The translations under genes were made by a program, and so were the position numbers. Below, one piece after another: positions 25,031 to 37,019 of a stretch of DNA of 64,000 nucleotides (its first letter is position 1; each line of letters opens with the position of its first letter). The notes beneath the pieces were generated by a model. It was not told the origin of the DNA, ran no database searches, and was given only the letters and a program-made list of their open reading frames with translations. The DNA comes from Mauremys mutica (lineage: Eukaryota > Chordata > Testudines > Geoemydidae), in NCBI RefSeq assembly GCF_020497125.1, contig NC_059082.1, positions 24,884,965 through 24,948,964 of the forward strand, in the 5' to 3' direction.

Positions 25031-26143
25031 AACCTGCCGTCTATGCTTACAACACCAAGCATATATAGTTATAGCTGCAGCAATTTGAAAATAATTTTGA
25101 AAGAGTAATTTGAAGATCTTTAATAAGGGGAAATGAACTTGTGTCTTTTTACGTCCATTTCCTTTATTTTGTTTTAATTGGTTTTCACACTGCACCAGTC
25201 CCTCTCCTGTGCTGCACAGTGGAAAGCTTCCCAAACAAATACCTCTACCAGGAAAACTAATCTGATCCCTTGACTGCCTTTACTCTGAAACCTTATGGAA
25301 ACAAAGGCTGGAAGAGCAGGTTTACAAAAAGTGTCACAACCTCAGTTTCTTTGGTAGGAGTCAGAACTTCCTAGAGCAAGAGGGAGCAAAGGAAGAATTA
25401 AAAATAGAGGCAAAAATGCATAGCATGCACCCAAAGGTCTGTTCTTGTGGTAAATTCAAGTAATAATGTTAATGGAATTTTAGGCTGGAACTAGGAAACA
25501 GTCTGCTGCTGAAAAATAAATGCCAAGACCATTAACATAAACAAATGTTGCCATGAAGCTGGGGATATTTATTTTGAGAGTGACAGGCATGGAACCGGTC
25601 AGAATGTTTAATTCCATATACATGGTGACTATCATGGCAAATAATCCAGTTAAAAATAAATAGGGGTGACTGGGCAGACCTACACTGGGGCAGGAGGTCT
25701 AGTCTGGCAACATATGGTGGGAAACAATATGAGAATGAGAAAAAGAGAGAGAGAGAGAGAATTTGAAGTGACATTTAATATTAATCAATCTTAACATGTT
25801 TAACATTTAACCTCTCTCTTGTTGGCATCCCAATTCCAAGCATTCCTCTGTCCCTCCACCTGGCACACTGGTGCCACTCCCAAAGAACTGACTTTAAAAT
25901 ATTACTCAATAATCATCATACGAGTTCAGCCAACATTCTTCCTGTGAAAAGGAGACTCCCTCTGACTTTGCAGTGTGTAACATTGACCCTCGAGCAGGAA
26001 AGTGAAATGCTTTCCATGCACAGATAGGCTTTGCATCACAGACATAGGTGAGGACACAGCTTGTCTATTCTTTGCTTGCTTCCACAGCCACAAAAGTACC
26101 TCTCTTCTGTGACACACCCAAACCACATTGGCATGAGGGTGTG

Positions 26144-26402
26144 TCTGCACTATAGTAACTATACGAGCACAGCTACTGTGCCATAACTATGTTGGCATAC
26201 CCCATAGTGTAGTTGCACCCTACACAGACCGAAGGGGCTTTTCTGCCAGGACAGGAACCCTACCTCTCTGAGCTATGGTAGCTAGGTTAATGGAAGCATT
26301 CTTCTGTCCCCCTAGCTGCATCTACACTGGGGGCTAGGTCAGCATAGCTACATCTCTCACAGGTGTGAATTTTTTGACCAAAATTTTAAGTGTAGACCAG
26401 GG
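26144..26402. mobile_element. MITE of the GTCTACACT-ended family
   Basis: The left end is GGTGTGTCTGCACTATAG and the right end reads TAAGTGTAGACCAGGGC, whose complement is a similar terminal sequence. Internal words (gctacatctctcacaggtgt, gaattttt) recur in the copy at 54446-55157. I infer a Harbinger-like family from the better-defined relatives at 46978 and 62357. The target duplication is not resolved here. Confidence 0.55.
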
Positions 26403-27227
26403 CTAAAGTGAAAGAGACCCAGTTTGGGAATCAAACTCTACACCTGGCAGAAGAGGAAAGTGCCAGGCTGATAAATACAGCCGCTGCAAAGTAGCCTAGA
26501 GTTAGATTTATGAAAAGTAAGAAGATGAAACTCTAGAGCCAAAAAGCCAATCAGAAACCAGCCTATTCCAATGGTCTTTAGTGTAATCTGGTGTCAAATA
26601 ATCCATATTCCTGAAAATCTGCATTCCAGGTAGGCTAAAAATAACCCCAAAACACCTACATCAGTGTTACAAATTAGCAGGTTTCAGTTTTGTCTTTTTT
26701 TCAATACTCCAGATACATATATAGTGTCAGCAAATTCAAGGTGTCTTGGAGTTACCTATTTGCATCTGCATTAATGATGTCCAAGAACATAGTGTATCAA
26801 TGGTTAACTTAACAGAAATAAAAAAACAATACAAGAAACTTCTTTGAAGCACAAAAGTTACAGCTGATCGTCTCTATACTGCCTTCTATCCTGAAACACT
26901 TTCTGTACAGAATTCGTTTTCCTAAAACGCTGTTAAATCTGGACAACATACCTTCAAATTTCTACAAATCAGTCTATACAAACAGGCTCTCCACAACGTC
27001 GGTACTTAAGGGCTCTAACTCAGGATTGAAAAACAACCTTCAAGACATACCAATAACTAGGGAGAGAGACACAGGGATAGTTAACATTGTTATTACAATC
27101 CAACAGCCTATTATTAAGGAATCATAGGCTATTGTTCATTTTACTTTTGTGTTCTAAATGTATATAATAGGAAGAAGTCAAAAGTTTGAGTTAGAATGAA
27201 AGAAATTACAGTGAAAATTACAGTCGG

Positions 27228-27352
27228 TCTTGCATCCAACGAAGTGGGTATTCACCCACGAAAGCTCATGCTCCAAAACGTCTGTTAGTCTATAAGGTGC
27301 CACAGGATTCTTTGCTGCTTTTACAGATCCAGACTAACACGGCTACCCCTCT
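27228..27352 (+). repeat. High-copy sauropsid dispersed repeat
   Basis: The words cgaagtgggtattcacccac, gaaagctcatgctccaaaac, gtctataaggtgccacagga and ccagactaacacggctaccc are ones I recognise as a very common turtle/archosaur repeat. The end (aacacggctac) is shared with the repeat at 54185-54320. I do not know its class with certainty. Confidence 0.6.
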
Positions 27353-29149
27353 GATAGTAGGTATTAAGGTTTTTGAGAATTAAGGTATCCCTCACCTTCT
27401 GCCATGAATAGGACCTGGGATACAAAAAAATATTCACAGGAAGCTTAGAGGGATATGGGATTAAATTTCTAGCATAAGTAACATTTCCTATAAATCCTGT
27501 GTCATGATCTTCTTGTCTGAAATAAGTGATTTACAAATAAATGTGAGAACATCATTTGCGTAGGATGGAGATCAGTATGGACTAAAATAAGAGGGCAATG
27601 GCAAAGTCTGAAGTAAATTAACTTCATAGGAATGGGCTATCAAATAGAATTTTATCAGCAGACAATGACATTTACATGCCAATATAGTTCATACGTGTGT
27701 GTGGAGATGCACAACATAATATGCATGGTTTTCCAGTTTTCAAATGCTTTAGTGCATATCAATACCTAGGCCCAGAATAGTGCAAAGCCACACAATTTCA
27801 CCCAGAGGCACAAGTCCCATACGGGGCTACACCTATTGTTTGTCCCATTAGATCATGTCACAGCTCCTGATTCCTAAAAAATTCATTAGGTGCTTATTTG
27901 CAAGGGGGGGAAATAAGAAGCAAAAGAGAAAATAAAATAATATCTGGCGGTCACTCCAAAATAGGACAGGGGGAAGAGAGAGAGAGCAAGAAAGGGGATA
28001 GGGGAGAGAAAGAGATTCGAAGCCAGCACTAAAACCTCCTGCATTGCCTGTTGCTACTGAAGCATTGCCAGGTTCTGGCGTTACTTGTCCTTTGTATTCT
28101 CTGCTGCTGGTAAGTACATAATCGCGGGAAAGGACAAATATCATGACATGTACAAGCGTCCATGTATTCACTCAATTTGGGAATAACCCTTTTATTGACC
28201 AAATTATGTAACTTGCCTGAGACTGCTGATTCGACATGCCCTTTCCCTTGTGATCTCATATATCTCCAATGTCCTATCAATGCCTACAACTCATTTTGAA
28301 GTTACTGAAGGTCCCTTAAACCACTGATATTTATTGAGAACCACCTTAAAACATGTCCTTAGGAGAGACAAATGGTTGGGAGAACATTAGTTTTCTAAGC
28401 TGCCGTCTGGTCCACTAAGATTCCGTTTACCGTAAACAGATAATCTGGGGAGATGGGTTAAAGAGTGATTTGTCTCAATATTGCCAGGTACAGCAAAGCA
28501 AATTCCCTACAAGTTCGTTATTACATGAACACATAACTAATTATCTGAAGTGATATTTTAATTAGCAACAGAAATGAAATAACGTTGTCAAGAATGATTG
28601 TGATTACTCATGTAAAATCCAACAAATGAAGAACCAATTCTTTCCTTTATTGGGTGGGGGTCTACTCCTGGAGATTAAATTCTCTGTGGTTTCATACACT
28701 GCAGGGCATAATATTAGAATCATCCTCTAAACATGCATCTGTAAACAAAAGTATTTGCTCATGTACTGTTGACAGGATAAAAGTTAAGTGTTCACAAAAT
28801 TTGAAGCATGCAGCTTGTGTGTGAATGCAAATCAAGTGGTCTGGCATCTACAGTAACTACTGAAATTTGAGCAGAACTACCCTGAGCTTCAGCAAGTGTA
28901 AAAAACTTAGGTGTGAAAAACTGCCTAAGTAAAATTTCACAGGCCAAATGGAAAACCCTTTGAAAATGCAGCACTTCGTGACTTGGATGTTTCTCTTAGA
29001 TGGTAAGGGAAAAAAAGAAGAATGTCTATCTTTGAAAGGCACATTCAATAAATCTTTAGCCACAAGTTGCTAAAAATCAGCACACTAGCACTTACTCTGA
29101 ATGTTCTTGAAGAATACTATGCAATCAATACATCCATCCTATGGCAGCG

Positions 29150-29362
29150 TAGATGATGGATGGGGGAGAGGTGGAGAGGAAAGATTCATGGTTTGAGCAT
29201 TGGCTTGCTAAACCCAAGGTTGTGAGTTTGATCCTTGAGGGGGCCATTTAGGGATCTGGGGCAAAAATCTGTCTGGGGATTGGTACTGCTTTGAGCAGAG
29301 GGTTGGACTAGATGACCTCCTGAGGTCCCTTCCAACCCTGATAGTCTATGATTCTATATAAC
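29150..29362 (+). mobile_element. Cry I-type tortoise Pol III SINE with CR1-like tail
   Basis: An A-box-like segment (tggtttgagcattgg, near 29190) and a B-box-like segment (gtgagtttgatcc, 29222-29234) belong to a tRNA-derived head. It is followed by cttgagggggccatttaggg and then a CR1-like 3' tail (gttggactagatgacctcct, then cttccaaccctgatag). This head-tail combination is the Cry I SINE known from cryptodiran turtles and supports the organism call. It is retrotransposed DNA, not a tRNA gene. Confidence 0.75.
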
Positions 29363-30299
29363 CTGAATCTGAGCCATAATGTCACCAGTTTTAGATACTT
29401 GTAAGTAAGTTAGAGTGATGCAGGCCCATATTTTCAAAACCACGTGTGTTCAATTACTGTGACAGCATGCACAAATTGTGAATGTGAATTTTTGCACATC
29501 TATAATTTAAAAAATTTGGGCGACAATCTGGCAAACTGCAGATTTCACATGTGCAGATTTGATTTGTCTAAGAAGTTTCCACTTCTCCCTAAATGCTTAT
29601 TAGTAAAAGAAACCATCAGAGATGACACTTTAATGGAAAAAATGTGTGTGGGCAAAATATTTTGTTTGCATCATTCTACGAAACACATCCGATCAGAGGA
29701 AAATTGTTGAACTAAGAAATTCTATGTGAAAAGGGCTGCAGAGTCAATAAGTTTACAGATGTTTGGAATATAGTTTTGTCAACTGCATAATGAGAAGACA
29801 AAAGAAAAAAGAATTTACCTCTTAAGACACAGAAACACCATGTCCTCCTAAACTACTCTCTTTTTGTCTCACTGCTCTGTTAAACAGTCAGCTGCTGCCA
29901 GATGCTCTGGCTAGAAGTGGTTGCAGATGGTCAGTTGTCCAGTTAACAGAGCAGAATGCTTTCCTCAGTCTCTCCCTAACATTGTGTCTGGGCTATATAT
30001 AACAGATAAGAAAATCAGGCTGTGGTCAAGAGGCCATTTGACCTAGTTAAGACTACAGGTCAATTTTGATAATTTAGTCAAGATTAATTCTCCATCCTGT
30101 CTGAAGTAAAAGTAAACCATCTTGACACATTAAAAACACGAAGTGTCAAGCCTTGCAGTGATTTTGCAGATTTTACTACAGACCACATCTTTAAAGAAAA
30201 TTTGAACCCCTCTGTTGCATCAATAAACAGGGGCACCTTCAACCTATGTCTCTACTTCGCTTGTTTGAACTGTGTGTTTATGACTGACATTGACTATAA

Positions 30300-30400
30300 G
30301 CGCTGTAGGCAAGGAACTGTGGGTCTAATCCAAAGTCCACTAAGAACAATCAGTGGGAAGACTCTAGTTGACTTCAACAGGCTTTGGATCAGGCCCTGCG
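30300..30400. repeat. Old near-palindromic dispersed repeat
   Basis: taatccaaagtccactaaga and tcaacaggctttggatcagg are roughly complementary halves around a cttgacttc-like centre. It is one of several similar relics in the window (see 8170, 44845, 48618, 52770). Confidence 0.5.
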
Positions 30401-31027
30401 TCTTCTTTTCTATACCCAATCATGCAAATGCTTACAGTTTATGGTACTAATGGGATGACGCACGATAGTAAGTACCGTGCCTACTAGCAAGTATTTGCAG
30501 GATTGGGCACTAAAACTGTACTATGCTGAGCCAACTGTTGGTAGTCAACACATTGCTAGAAATAGGAAAGAGATAAATCCTAGATCCTTTGTAGTAATTT
30601 TCCAATTCTAATAGACCAGTTACAAAGAACTTATAAAAGCAGATTTCCATTCAGAAAGTGACTTGTATCCCTTATAGATTGCTGGACAAAACTATTTCAA
30701 AGATTCTGATAAGTGACCTGGCAAATTTATATTCCCAATTATACATGGTGACAAATTTATCTAATTTTGTTTAAAGCAGGTAAATATATATTCACGCACT
30801 GGATTACTTTGACAGCAATGTAGCTCAGACTTAAGATTTCTATTACTGGGGAAATAAGTGACCTAACCTAATCTTGCTGTCTCATACAGAATGTTATGGT
30901 ATGATCCTAAAAGTTAAAAAAGCTTTCAGCTCCTATTTAGATGTCATTTGACTTGATTTTCTGTGTTCTGGGGTGTGTCATTTTTGCCTGACAAAGTATG
31001 GAAAAGACAATTAATGCATGTACTCAC

Positions 31028-31216
31028 CCAAACCACTGAGAGTATACACAAGGTCACTGGCATCCAGTAGAACTGGTCCATTCTCCTGCTGGCCTTCTTC
31101 CTTGTAGTACAATTTGTACCCTTCAATAGTTGCTGTATCCTCAGAGTCCTGATGCCACCTCACTGTAATGATTGTACAGTTCAGTGGTTCCAAACTCAGC
31201 TCAGGAGACTTTGGTG
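31028..31216 (-). CDS. PRTG: PRTG exon, first half of FN3 domain 3
   Basis: 189-bp exon, acceptor CCCTAG, donor TTGG|GTGAGT, phase 1 at both ends. The peptide begins [20 protein letters not shown], then [40 protein letters not shown] and SGL. N-C-T is a potential glycosylation site. It joins across a 27-kb intron to the exon beginning DPRRKYHV. The phases agree, so no exon is missing in that intron. Confidence 0.95.
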
Positions 31217-31950
31217 CTAGGGTAAGAAATTATAGCTTTTAATATATTAGAAATAAACAATTCTTGCAAACACATTTCTTCAAGATTCAACATTTCAAAC
31301 CCCAAAGCTCAAGATTATTCAGAACTGGGGTTCTGGTTCCAACCCAGCTGTACAATTATGTAATTGATACTATATAACATAGGCCAGCCTTATCTATACC
31401 ATCTATCTAAAAGCATATCAAACTGGGCTATCTTGCAGAAAGGGTCACTTTGTAATGGAGAATTAAACTTTGAGTTAGGTTATTTTAGTTTTGCTTTAAA
31501 CTAAAGTCCCCACAAAATGCATTTGACCGAGCACAGATTAAGTCCAGATTAAACTTTGTTGTCTATCTATAAAAATGAAACAGTCACTACTCATGTTTTA
31601 AAATTATTCAGAGCTGGAATAATTGATAACTTGTTCAAGAAGGTTAAGCGGGGGTGGGGGAAGAAGGAAGTGTTGCATTATACATCAAGAATATATACAC
31701 TTGTTCTGAGATGCAGAAGGCAGAGAGTTGAAGGCAGAGCAGTTGAAAGTCTCCGGATAATGCCAAGATCCAGTTTAACCACCCCCATTACTGGTCAAAA
31801 TCAACTACTGCTAGAGAAATGTAAAGGAAAGAGTTTTAGCTACCACGGCTTTGCCACACACTCATCACTGTGATATCAGAGCACTTTCCTGAGCAGACAC
31901 TATAGAAAAAGCGCTGAATTTTATTTAAATACTATTCTAACGTGCTAGTT

Positions 31951-32148
31951 TAGGGTTTCTCAAACAGGGGTCGCTGCAAGGGATTTCCTGGCCGCCTCTT
32001 CCCGCAGCCCCCATTGGCCTGGAGCAGCGAACCGCGGCCAGTGGGAGCTGTGATCAGCCGAACCTGCGGATATGGCAGGTAAACAAACTGGCCCGGCCCA
32101 CCAGGAGCTTTCCCTACACAAGCAGCGTCCCAAGTTTGGGAAACACTG
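31951..32148. mobile_element. hAT-type MITE, 198 bp
   Basis: The left end is TAGGGTTTCTCAAAC. The complement of the right end is CAGTGTTTCCCAAAC (12 of 15 the same). Flanking octamers tgctagtt and ggttagat agree at 5 of 8 positions, a plausible worn target duplication. The interior (ggcctggagcagcgaaccg, gcccggcccaccaggagc) matches part of the GC-rich block at 24295-24425. Confidence 0.65.
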
Positions 32149-32510
32149 GGTTAGATGTATTCAAGTCAGCAAGGCCTGATGAAATTCATCCTAGGGTACT
32201 TAAGGAACTAGCTGAAACAATCTTGGAACTGTTAGCAATTATATTCAAGAACTCATGGAGGATAGATGATGTCCCAGAGGACTGGAGAAGGGCAAACACA
32301 GTACTATCTTTACAAAGGTGAACAAAGAGGACCCAGGGAATTCTAAAACAGTCTGCCTAACTTCAATACCTGGAAAAATACTAGAACAAATTATTAAACA
32401 ATCAATTTGTAAACACCTCGAGGATAACAGAGTTATAAGGAATAGCCAGCATGGATTTGTGAAGACCTCTTGCAGTCCCTTCCAGCCCTCCATTTCTGTG
32501 ATTCTATAAT
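32149..32510 (+). mobile_element. CR1 LINE fragment with internal deletion
   Basis: The left part translates as CR1 ORF2 just before and into the reverse transcriptase (ARPDEIHPRVLKELAETILE, then EDWRRAN), and after two frame shifts reaches the block just past SQHGFVK. It then passes directly into a CR1 3' end (ttgcagtcccttccagccct, then a degenerate octamer tail). More than 1 kb of the reverse transcriptase region and 3' UTR is absent at the junction near 32460. It is inactive. Confidence 0.8.
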
Positions 32511-33528
32511 AACCTCCTACTTCCCCTCTGCCCCAAGCATAAGAATTTAATAAATGATTACAACCCCCAATGCCAAATGTGGTCTAGGCTACTGCCTCAT
32601 TAAGTACATTTAAGAAATAAACCTTTACACAAAAACCTACAAGTTTTTGAATATCATATTCTTGCTGAAGTTTAATGCTTTCATAAGTGCTATTACTGAG
32701 TAATAAGCTTGACTTACACTACAGTAAAACACCGTGGGTCAGATTGAGGACTAGTGGATCAAAAAATGAGGCTGACTGGCATATGCAGAAAAATATGGGC
32801 ACAAATGTAACTATATTGATGTATTCACTTCAAGTAGCCACATGCACAGCTGGTATGTGTAAATTCCCTGATTTGCAATCACAATTTTTTGCACTCCATT
32901 TTTAAAATAATATTTATGCAAGAGACTTCAACATCATTGGTAAGGAGACCAAATGCTAACATGCTTGAGCTGCCTCTGGCTTAGAAACATGGCTTAAAGA
33001 CCCCTAAAATTAAATGTCAAACTTGTAAATATCAAATATGAAAAGAACTAAGACCAACACAGTGACAGATCAGCTCTTTGCCTTTAACACCATGCAAAAG
33101 GCCTCACATAGTACAGATTAATTACAATAGTTAGGTATAGTTCAAATTGTGCCTCAAAAGCAAGACTGGTCTAAATTAATTAATTGATTGAAACACCCAG
33201 TAGGTTGAGTAGCTTGAGCTCTAGAGATTCCACACACAAAACACAATATCTGCTGCAGCACTCAAAACGCAAAAAAAACAAAAAACAAAAACAAAAACAA
33301 AACACAAAAACACCTACCCTCTCCCCCACCCAGAAAAATACTGCATTTCAAATCTGCACAACATGGCAGGAAATCATCATCTGAAGTTCACTAAATAAAA
33401 ATTCAGAACTTCTAACAGTGGTCTGGTCCACACTGAAGTCAGTTGGAGTCTTTCCATTTTCTTTAATAAGATCTGGACCAGGCCCACGCTGAACTTTTAT
33501 CCAAGGGATTTGAGGAAAAGAAAATCAC

Positions 33529-33834
33529 CTTTCACACTTGTGGCTTTGGGGGTCCGATGGGAAGTCCACAGAGAGGCTTCTCCCCAGCCTATCCTCGTCG
33601 CTGCAGTAATACGAACCAAGTAGACACTATCGGGCTTCAGGCCTCCCAGGAGATACTCATTTGTGGTCCCTGGAAGCTCCAGAACCTGGATAGTGCTTTC
33701 TGCATTGAGGCGAAAAGACACACGGTACGAGACCACTTGGCCTCGCCTGTATTTGGCTGGGATCGGCAGCCAGGAGATGAGAATATCTGTGGGACTTCGA
33801 CTTGTCAAACTGATTTCAGGAGCTCTCAAAGGAA
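33529..33834 (-). CDS. PRTG: PRTG exon, complete FN3 domain 2
   Basis: 306-bp exon, acceptor TTTAG, donor AAAG|GTGATT, phase 1 at both ends, encoding one entire FN3 module. The peptide includes [20 protein letters not shown] (strand B tryptophan), VSYRVSFRL, and [20 protein letters not shown], the L-x-P-x-x-x-Y strand F motif. The run ends RTPKATSVK and joins in frame to APKSPELSL in the next exon. It is the only FN3 module here not split by an intron. Confidence 0.95.
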
Positions 33835-34639
33835 CTAAAAATAAAGGAAATAAAGTTTTCAAAGCTTGATGTATGAAAAAAACTTAAACAAACAAACAAA
33901 CACAAACCCCTTAAGCAACTGTCTTATTACTGTGCCCTTCAGTAAAATTTCCCTGGAATATTATTGGACTGCCAACCAAAGAAAGTCTGGTGAATCCAAT
34001 TTATTTCTTTTTTAAATAACCTGAAATTGGTTATATTTATACCTTCTGTATACAGTAGTGACCATAATAAACCTGATCCTAGAAGATACTCAGTACCTTC
34101 GTCTCCTACTAATTTCAATAGGAGTTGACTGTAACAGCATTTGGGTCCAAAATGAGCACATTTTTGTTGCAGCAATAAGGTGTACATGTTAACTAGATCT
34201 CAGTTCATAGGAAATAGGGAGTCTTTTCTCAACATTTGAGATCTTAACAAGAAACACATTCCACTCAAAGAATAAAAGTCCTTCATTTTTTTTATATCCT
34301 TTTAGGTAGGAATGGATTTCCATTCAAAGCTAAAGAAAATGCAGTGAATTTACAGTTTTGGTTACATATCTGATCATTTCAGATGTTTGTGAACAATACA
34401 GATTCTGCGTGAGTGAACAATTAATCTCTTGCTACTAGCAAAATAAAAGAGGTACCTGCCCCAGTGAGGGGTTCTTTACTGGCAGAGAGGTTCTATCAGG
34501 CATCAGGTAACTGGCTGTTACTTGATGGGTAAAGATCCAAAAACTATTTGTGGTTGGGTGCCTAATTGCCACCAGGTGAACCTGTAGAGAGCTAGGGAAA
34601 AGGCACTTTGTCTTGAGGGTAAGAAGACAGTAGATAGTC

Positions 34640-35776
34640 CTGCTATTTTGGACGGTCTCTGGAGATATCCAGAGGAGAGCAAAAATAATGATTAAAAGGT
34701 TTAGATATAAAATGGCAAAAGGTTTAGAAAACCTGACCTACGAGGAAAGGTTTAAAAAACTTTAGTCTTGAGAAAAGACGACTGAAGGCGGACCTGGTAA
34801 GAGTCTTCAAATATGTTAAGAGCTGTGACAAAGAGAACGGGGATCAATTGTTCTCCATGTCCCTTGAAGGTAGGACACAAGTAATGGGCTTAATCTGCAG
34901 CCAGGGAAATTTAGGTTAGATATTAGCAACATTTTCTTATTATAAGGGAAATTAAGCTCTGGAATAGGCTTCTAAGGGAGGCAGTGGAATCTTGATCACT
35001 GGAGGTTTTTAAGAACACCTGTCAGGCAGTGTTCCCTCGAATTTTTCCCACCCATGTGCGGAATGAATTTTATTATGTGCACCAATACGGAGGTGATGTG
35101 TGACACGTAACAAAATTCATGTGGTGGAGGTGGGGCTGAGGGGTTCAGAGCGTGGGTGGGGGCTCAGGACTGGGACACAGGGTTGGGGTACAGGGGTGTG
35201 AGGACTCTGGCTGGGGGTGCAGGCTCTGGGATGGAGCCAGGGATGAGAAGCTCAGGGCTGGGGCAGAGGGTTGGGGGGGGGAGGGCTCCAGCTCAGGGTG
35301 TGAGTTCTGGGGTTTGGCCAGGGATGAAAGGTTTGGGGTGCAGGAGGGTGCTCTGGGGCTACGGTGGGGAGAGAGGACTCCCCACAGCTCTCTTTCCCCA
35401 CAGCAGCAGCTGGGCTGCAGGGGAGAGATACCTCTCCTCACTGCGGCAGCTCCGGGGCTGGGCCGCAAGATAGGCACCCCTCTCCTGGCCCCTGCAGGTC
35501 TGGGCCGCCGTGGCATAGTTGGAGCCAGGCTGCCATGGCTGTGGCAGGTTGGGGGTCGGGCTAGGTTGGAGCCAGGGAAGGGGTTCCCCTTCCCCGCCAG
35601 GGTTCCCTGAGTGCCTACACAACGCTAAATAGGATGCCGCACGGCTGCACAGCTTACAGGGAACTTAGCTATCAGGGATGGTCTAGGTTTACTTGGTTCT
35701 GCCTCAATGCAGGAGGCTGCACTTGATGACCCCTCAAGGTCCCTTCCAGCCCTACATTTCTATGATTCTACGATTG
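34640..35776 (+). mobile_element. CR1 LINE 3' portion, split by a hAT element
   Basis: 34640-35026 corresponds to the C-terminal coding end of CR1 ORF2 (gagaaaagacgactgaaggc, then tcttcaaatatgttaagagc), followed after the insertion by 35677-35776, the CR1 3' UTR (ggtcccttccagccctacat, then ttctatgattctacg). Multiple stops make it non-coding. The two parts abut when the 642-bp insertion and one copy of its target repeat are left out. Confidence 0.8.
35027..35668. mobile_element. hAT-type element, 642 bp, inserted in CR1
   Basis: The flanks are ctgtcagg (35019-35026) and ctatcagg (35669-35676), 7 of 8 identical. The left end is CAGTGTTCCCTCGAATTTTT. The complement of the right end is CTAAGTTCCCTGTAAG. 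The interior is a half-palindrome (gaattttattatgtgcacca against acaaaattcatgtgg) followed by a G-rich variable stretch. No transposase is visible. The long ORFs in this block are compositional. Confidence 0.75.
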
Positions 35777-37019
35777 CATATATGGTTTCGTTAGGCTAGG
35801 TAACATTTTCTGATGGAGTCTTTTCTGCTGTTAAGAATGATTTGCATGGCTTCAGGACAGGAACTCAATGTCCAAACAAACACCAAGTCATGAGATGAAG
35901 ATCATTGGGGTTCAGTTGCCTTACCCGTTGTTGTTCTGGGTCTAGATATCTGGAAAGGTCCAAACACTGATAGGTGGATGGAATAATACTTGTAGGAGGC
36001 TTGGAAACCAGAATTACCTGGGCCACAAGGATGACTTGTGGCCTGTCTAGACAAATCTTCCATAGACCCTGAGATAGTAGCAGAATGAGAGGGAAAGCAT
36101 AACTGAAATGATTTAAGGAAGAAGGAGAGCACTGCCCATGGAGCACTGACCTTCATCTCCCCTGTAGCAGTATATGTTGTACTTCCTGTTTGCCTGAGAT
36201 GCAAACAGGTCCCAAGTGGGGGTTCTCCACTGAGTGAAGATACTATTTACTAATGAATCATGTAACTCCCACTTGGGATCAGTGGCAAAATGTCTGCTGA
36301 TGCTGTCTGCCGGTAAATTCTGGGTTCCTGAGAGGTATACTGCCAATAGAGTGACGTGTGGTTCTGTAAGCACCAGTTCCATAAGCTGACTACTTCTATT
36401 CAGAGGGGGATGGAGTGTGCCCTCCCTGCTTGTTTATTTAGAAAACAGTGGTTATGTTGTCTTACATTATCAGGATGTGCTGGGAATGTATGAATGGTAG
36501 GAATGCTTCGCAAGCCACTCGTACTGCTCTCAGCTCCAGAAGATTTAATTGCATTCTGGCTTCTCGAGACATCCACATGCCTCGTGCTGTGTGATGGCCC
36601 ATATGGGCTCCCCAGCCTATTAGAGAGGCATCTGTTTATAATCTTGTTAGGTGTGGAGGACAGAAAAGGAACTTTCACACAACATGCCCAGGGTCCTTCC
36701 ACCATGCCAGAGAGGCCCTCACCTCAGAGGGAATTGTCACTATGGTATTCATGCTGTGCTCACTCGGTGTATATAGTGTTCAGAGCCAAGCTTGCCAGCA
36801 ACAGAGGTGGAGTCTGACAAATGGCATCATCATAAGTACATGATGCTATATGGAACAGAACAGTAAGGAATATCCAAACAGATTCAAGGGCAGCACGTGT
36901 GTCCATGGCCCAAAATTTGTCCATGGGGAGGTACGCCCTTGCCATGATTGAATCCAGTGCCACTCCTATAGATACCATGATATGCATCAGAGTTAGGGTT
37001 GACTTCTAGCATCCCTGAG

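Larger units (their letters stand above)
3949..31027 (-). other. 27-kb PRTG intron inside FN3-3
   Basis: The longest intron in the window, phase 1, GTGAGT donor. Stretches not listed separately are AT-rich unique-looking sequence with scattered worn repeats. Examples are inverted text about gaccagatgctcagatga at 8170-8250, gggccaaattttcaaactaa near 9548, and a pseudo-palindromic piece at 30305-30400. I see no coding exon of PRTG or another gene. The neighbouring exon phases show none is needed. Confidence 0.75.
31217..33528 (-). other. PRTG intron between FN3-2 and FN3-3
   Basis: A 2.3-kb phase 1 intron. Besides the hAT element and CR1 fragment listed separately, it holds an (AAAAC)n-like run at 33271-33310. 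The rest is AT-rich sequence with nothing recognised. Confidence 0.75.

Noticed and set aside
29190..29235. Possible tRNA gene (A and B box-like text)
   Set aside because: There is no cloverleaf. The text continues into the SINE body and CR1-like tail, so it is a SINE head.
35145..35622. GC-rich ORFs up to 152 codons, possible CpG-island promoter
   Set aside because: They are wholly inside a hAT element with a readable target duplication. There is no gene start nearby.
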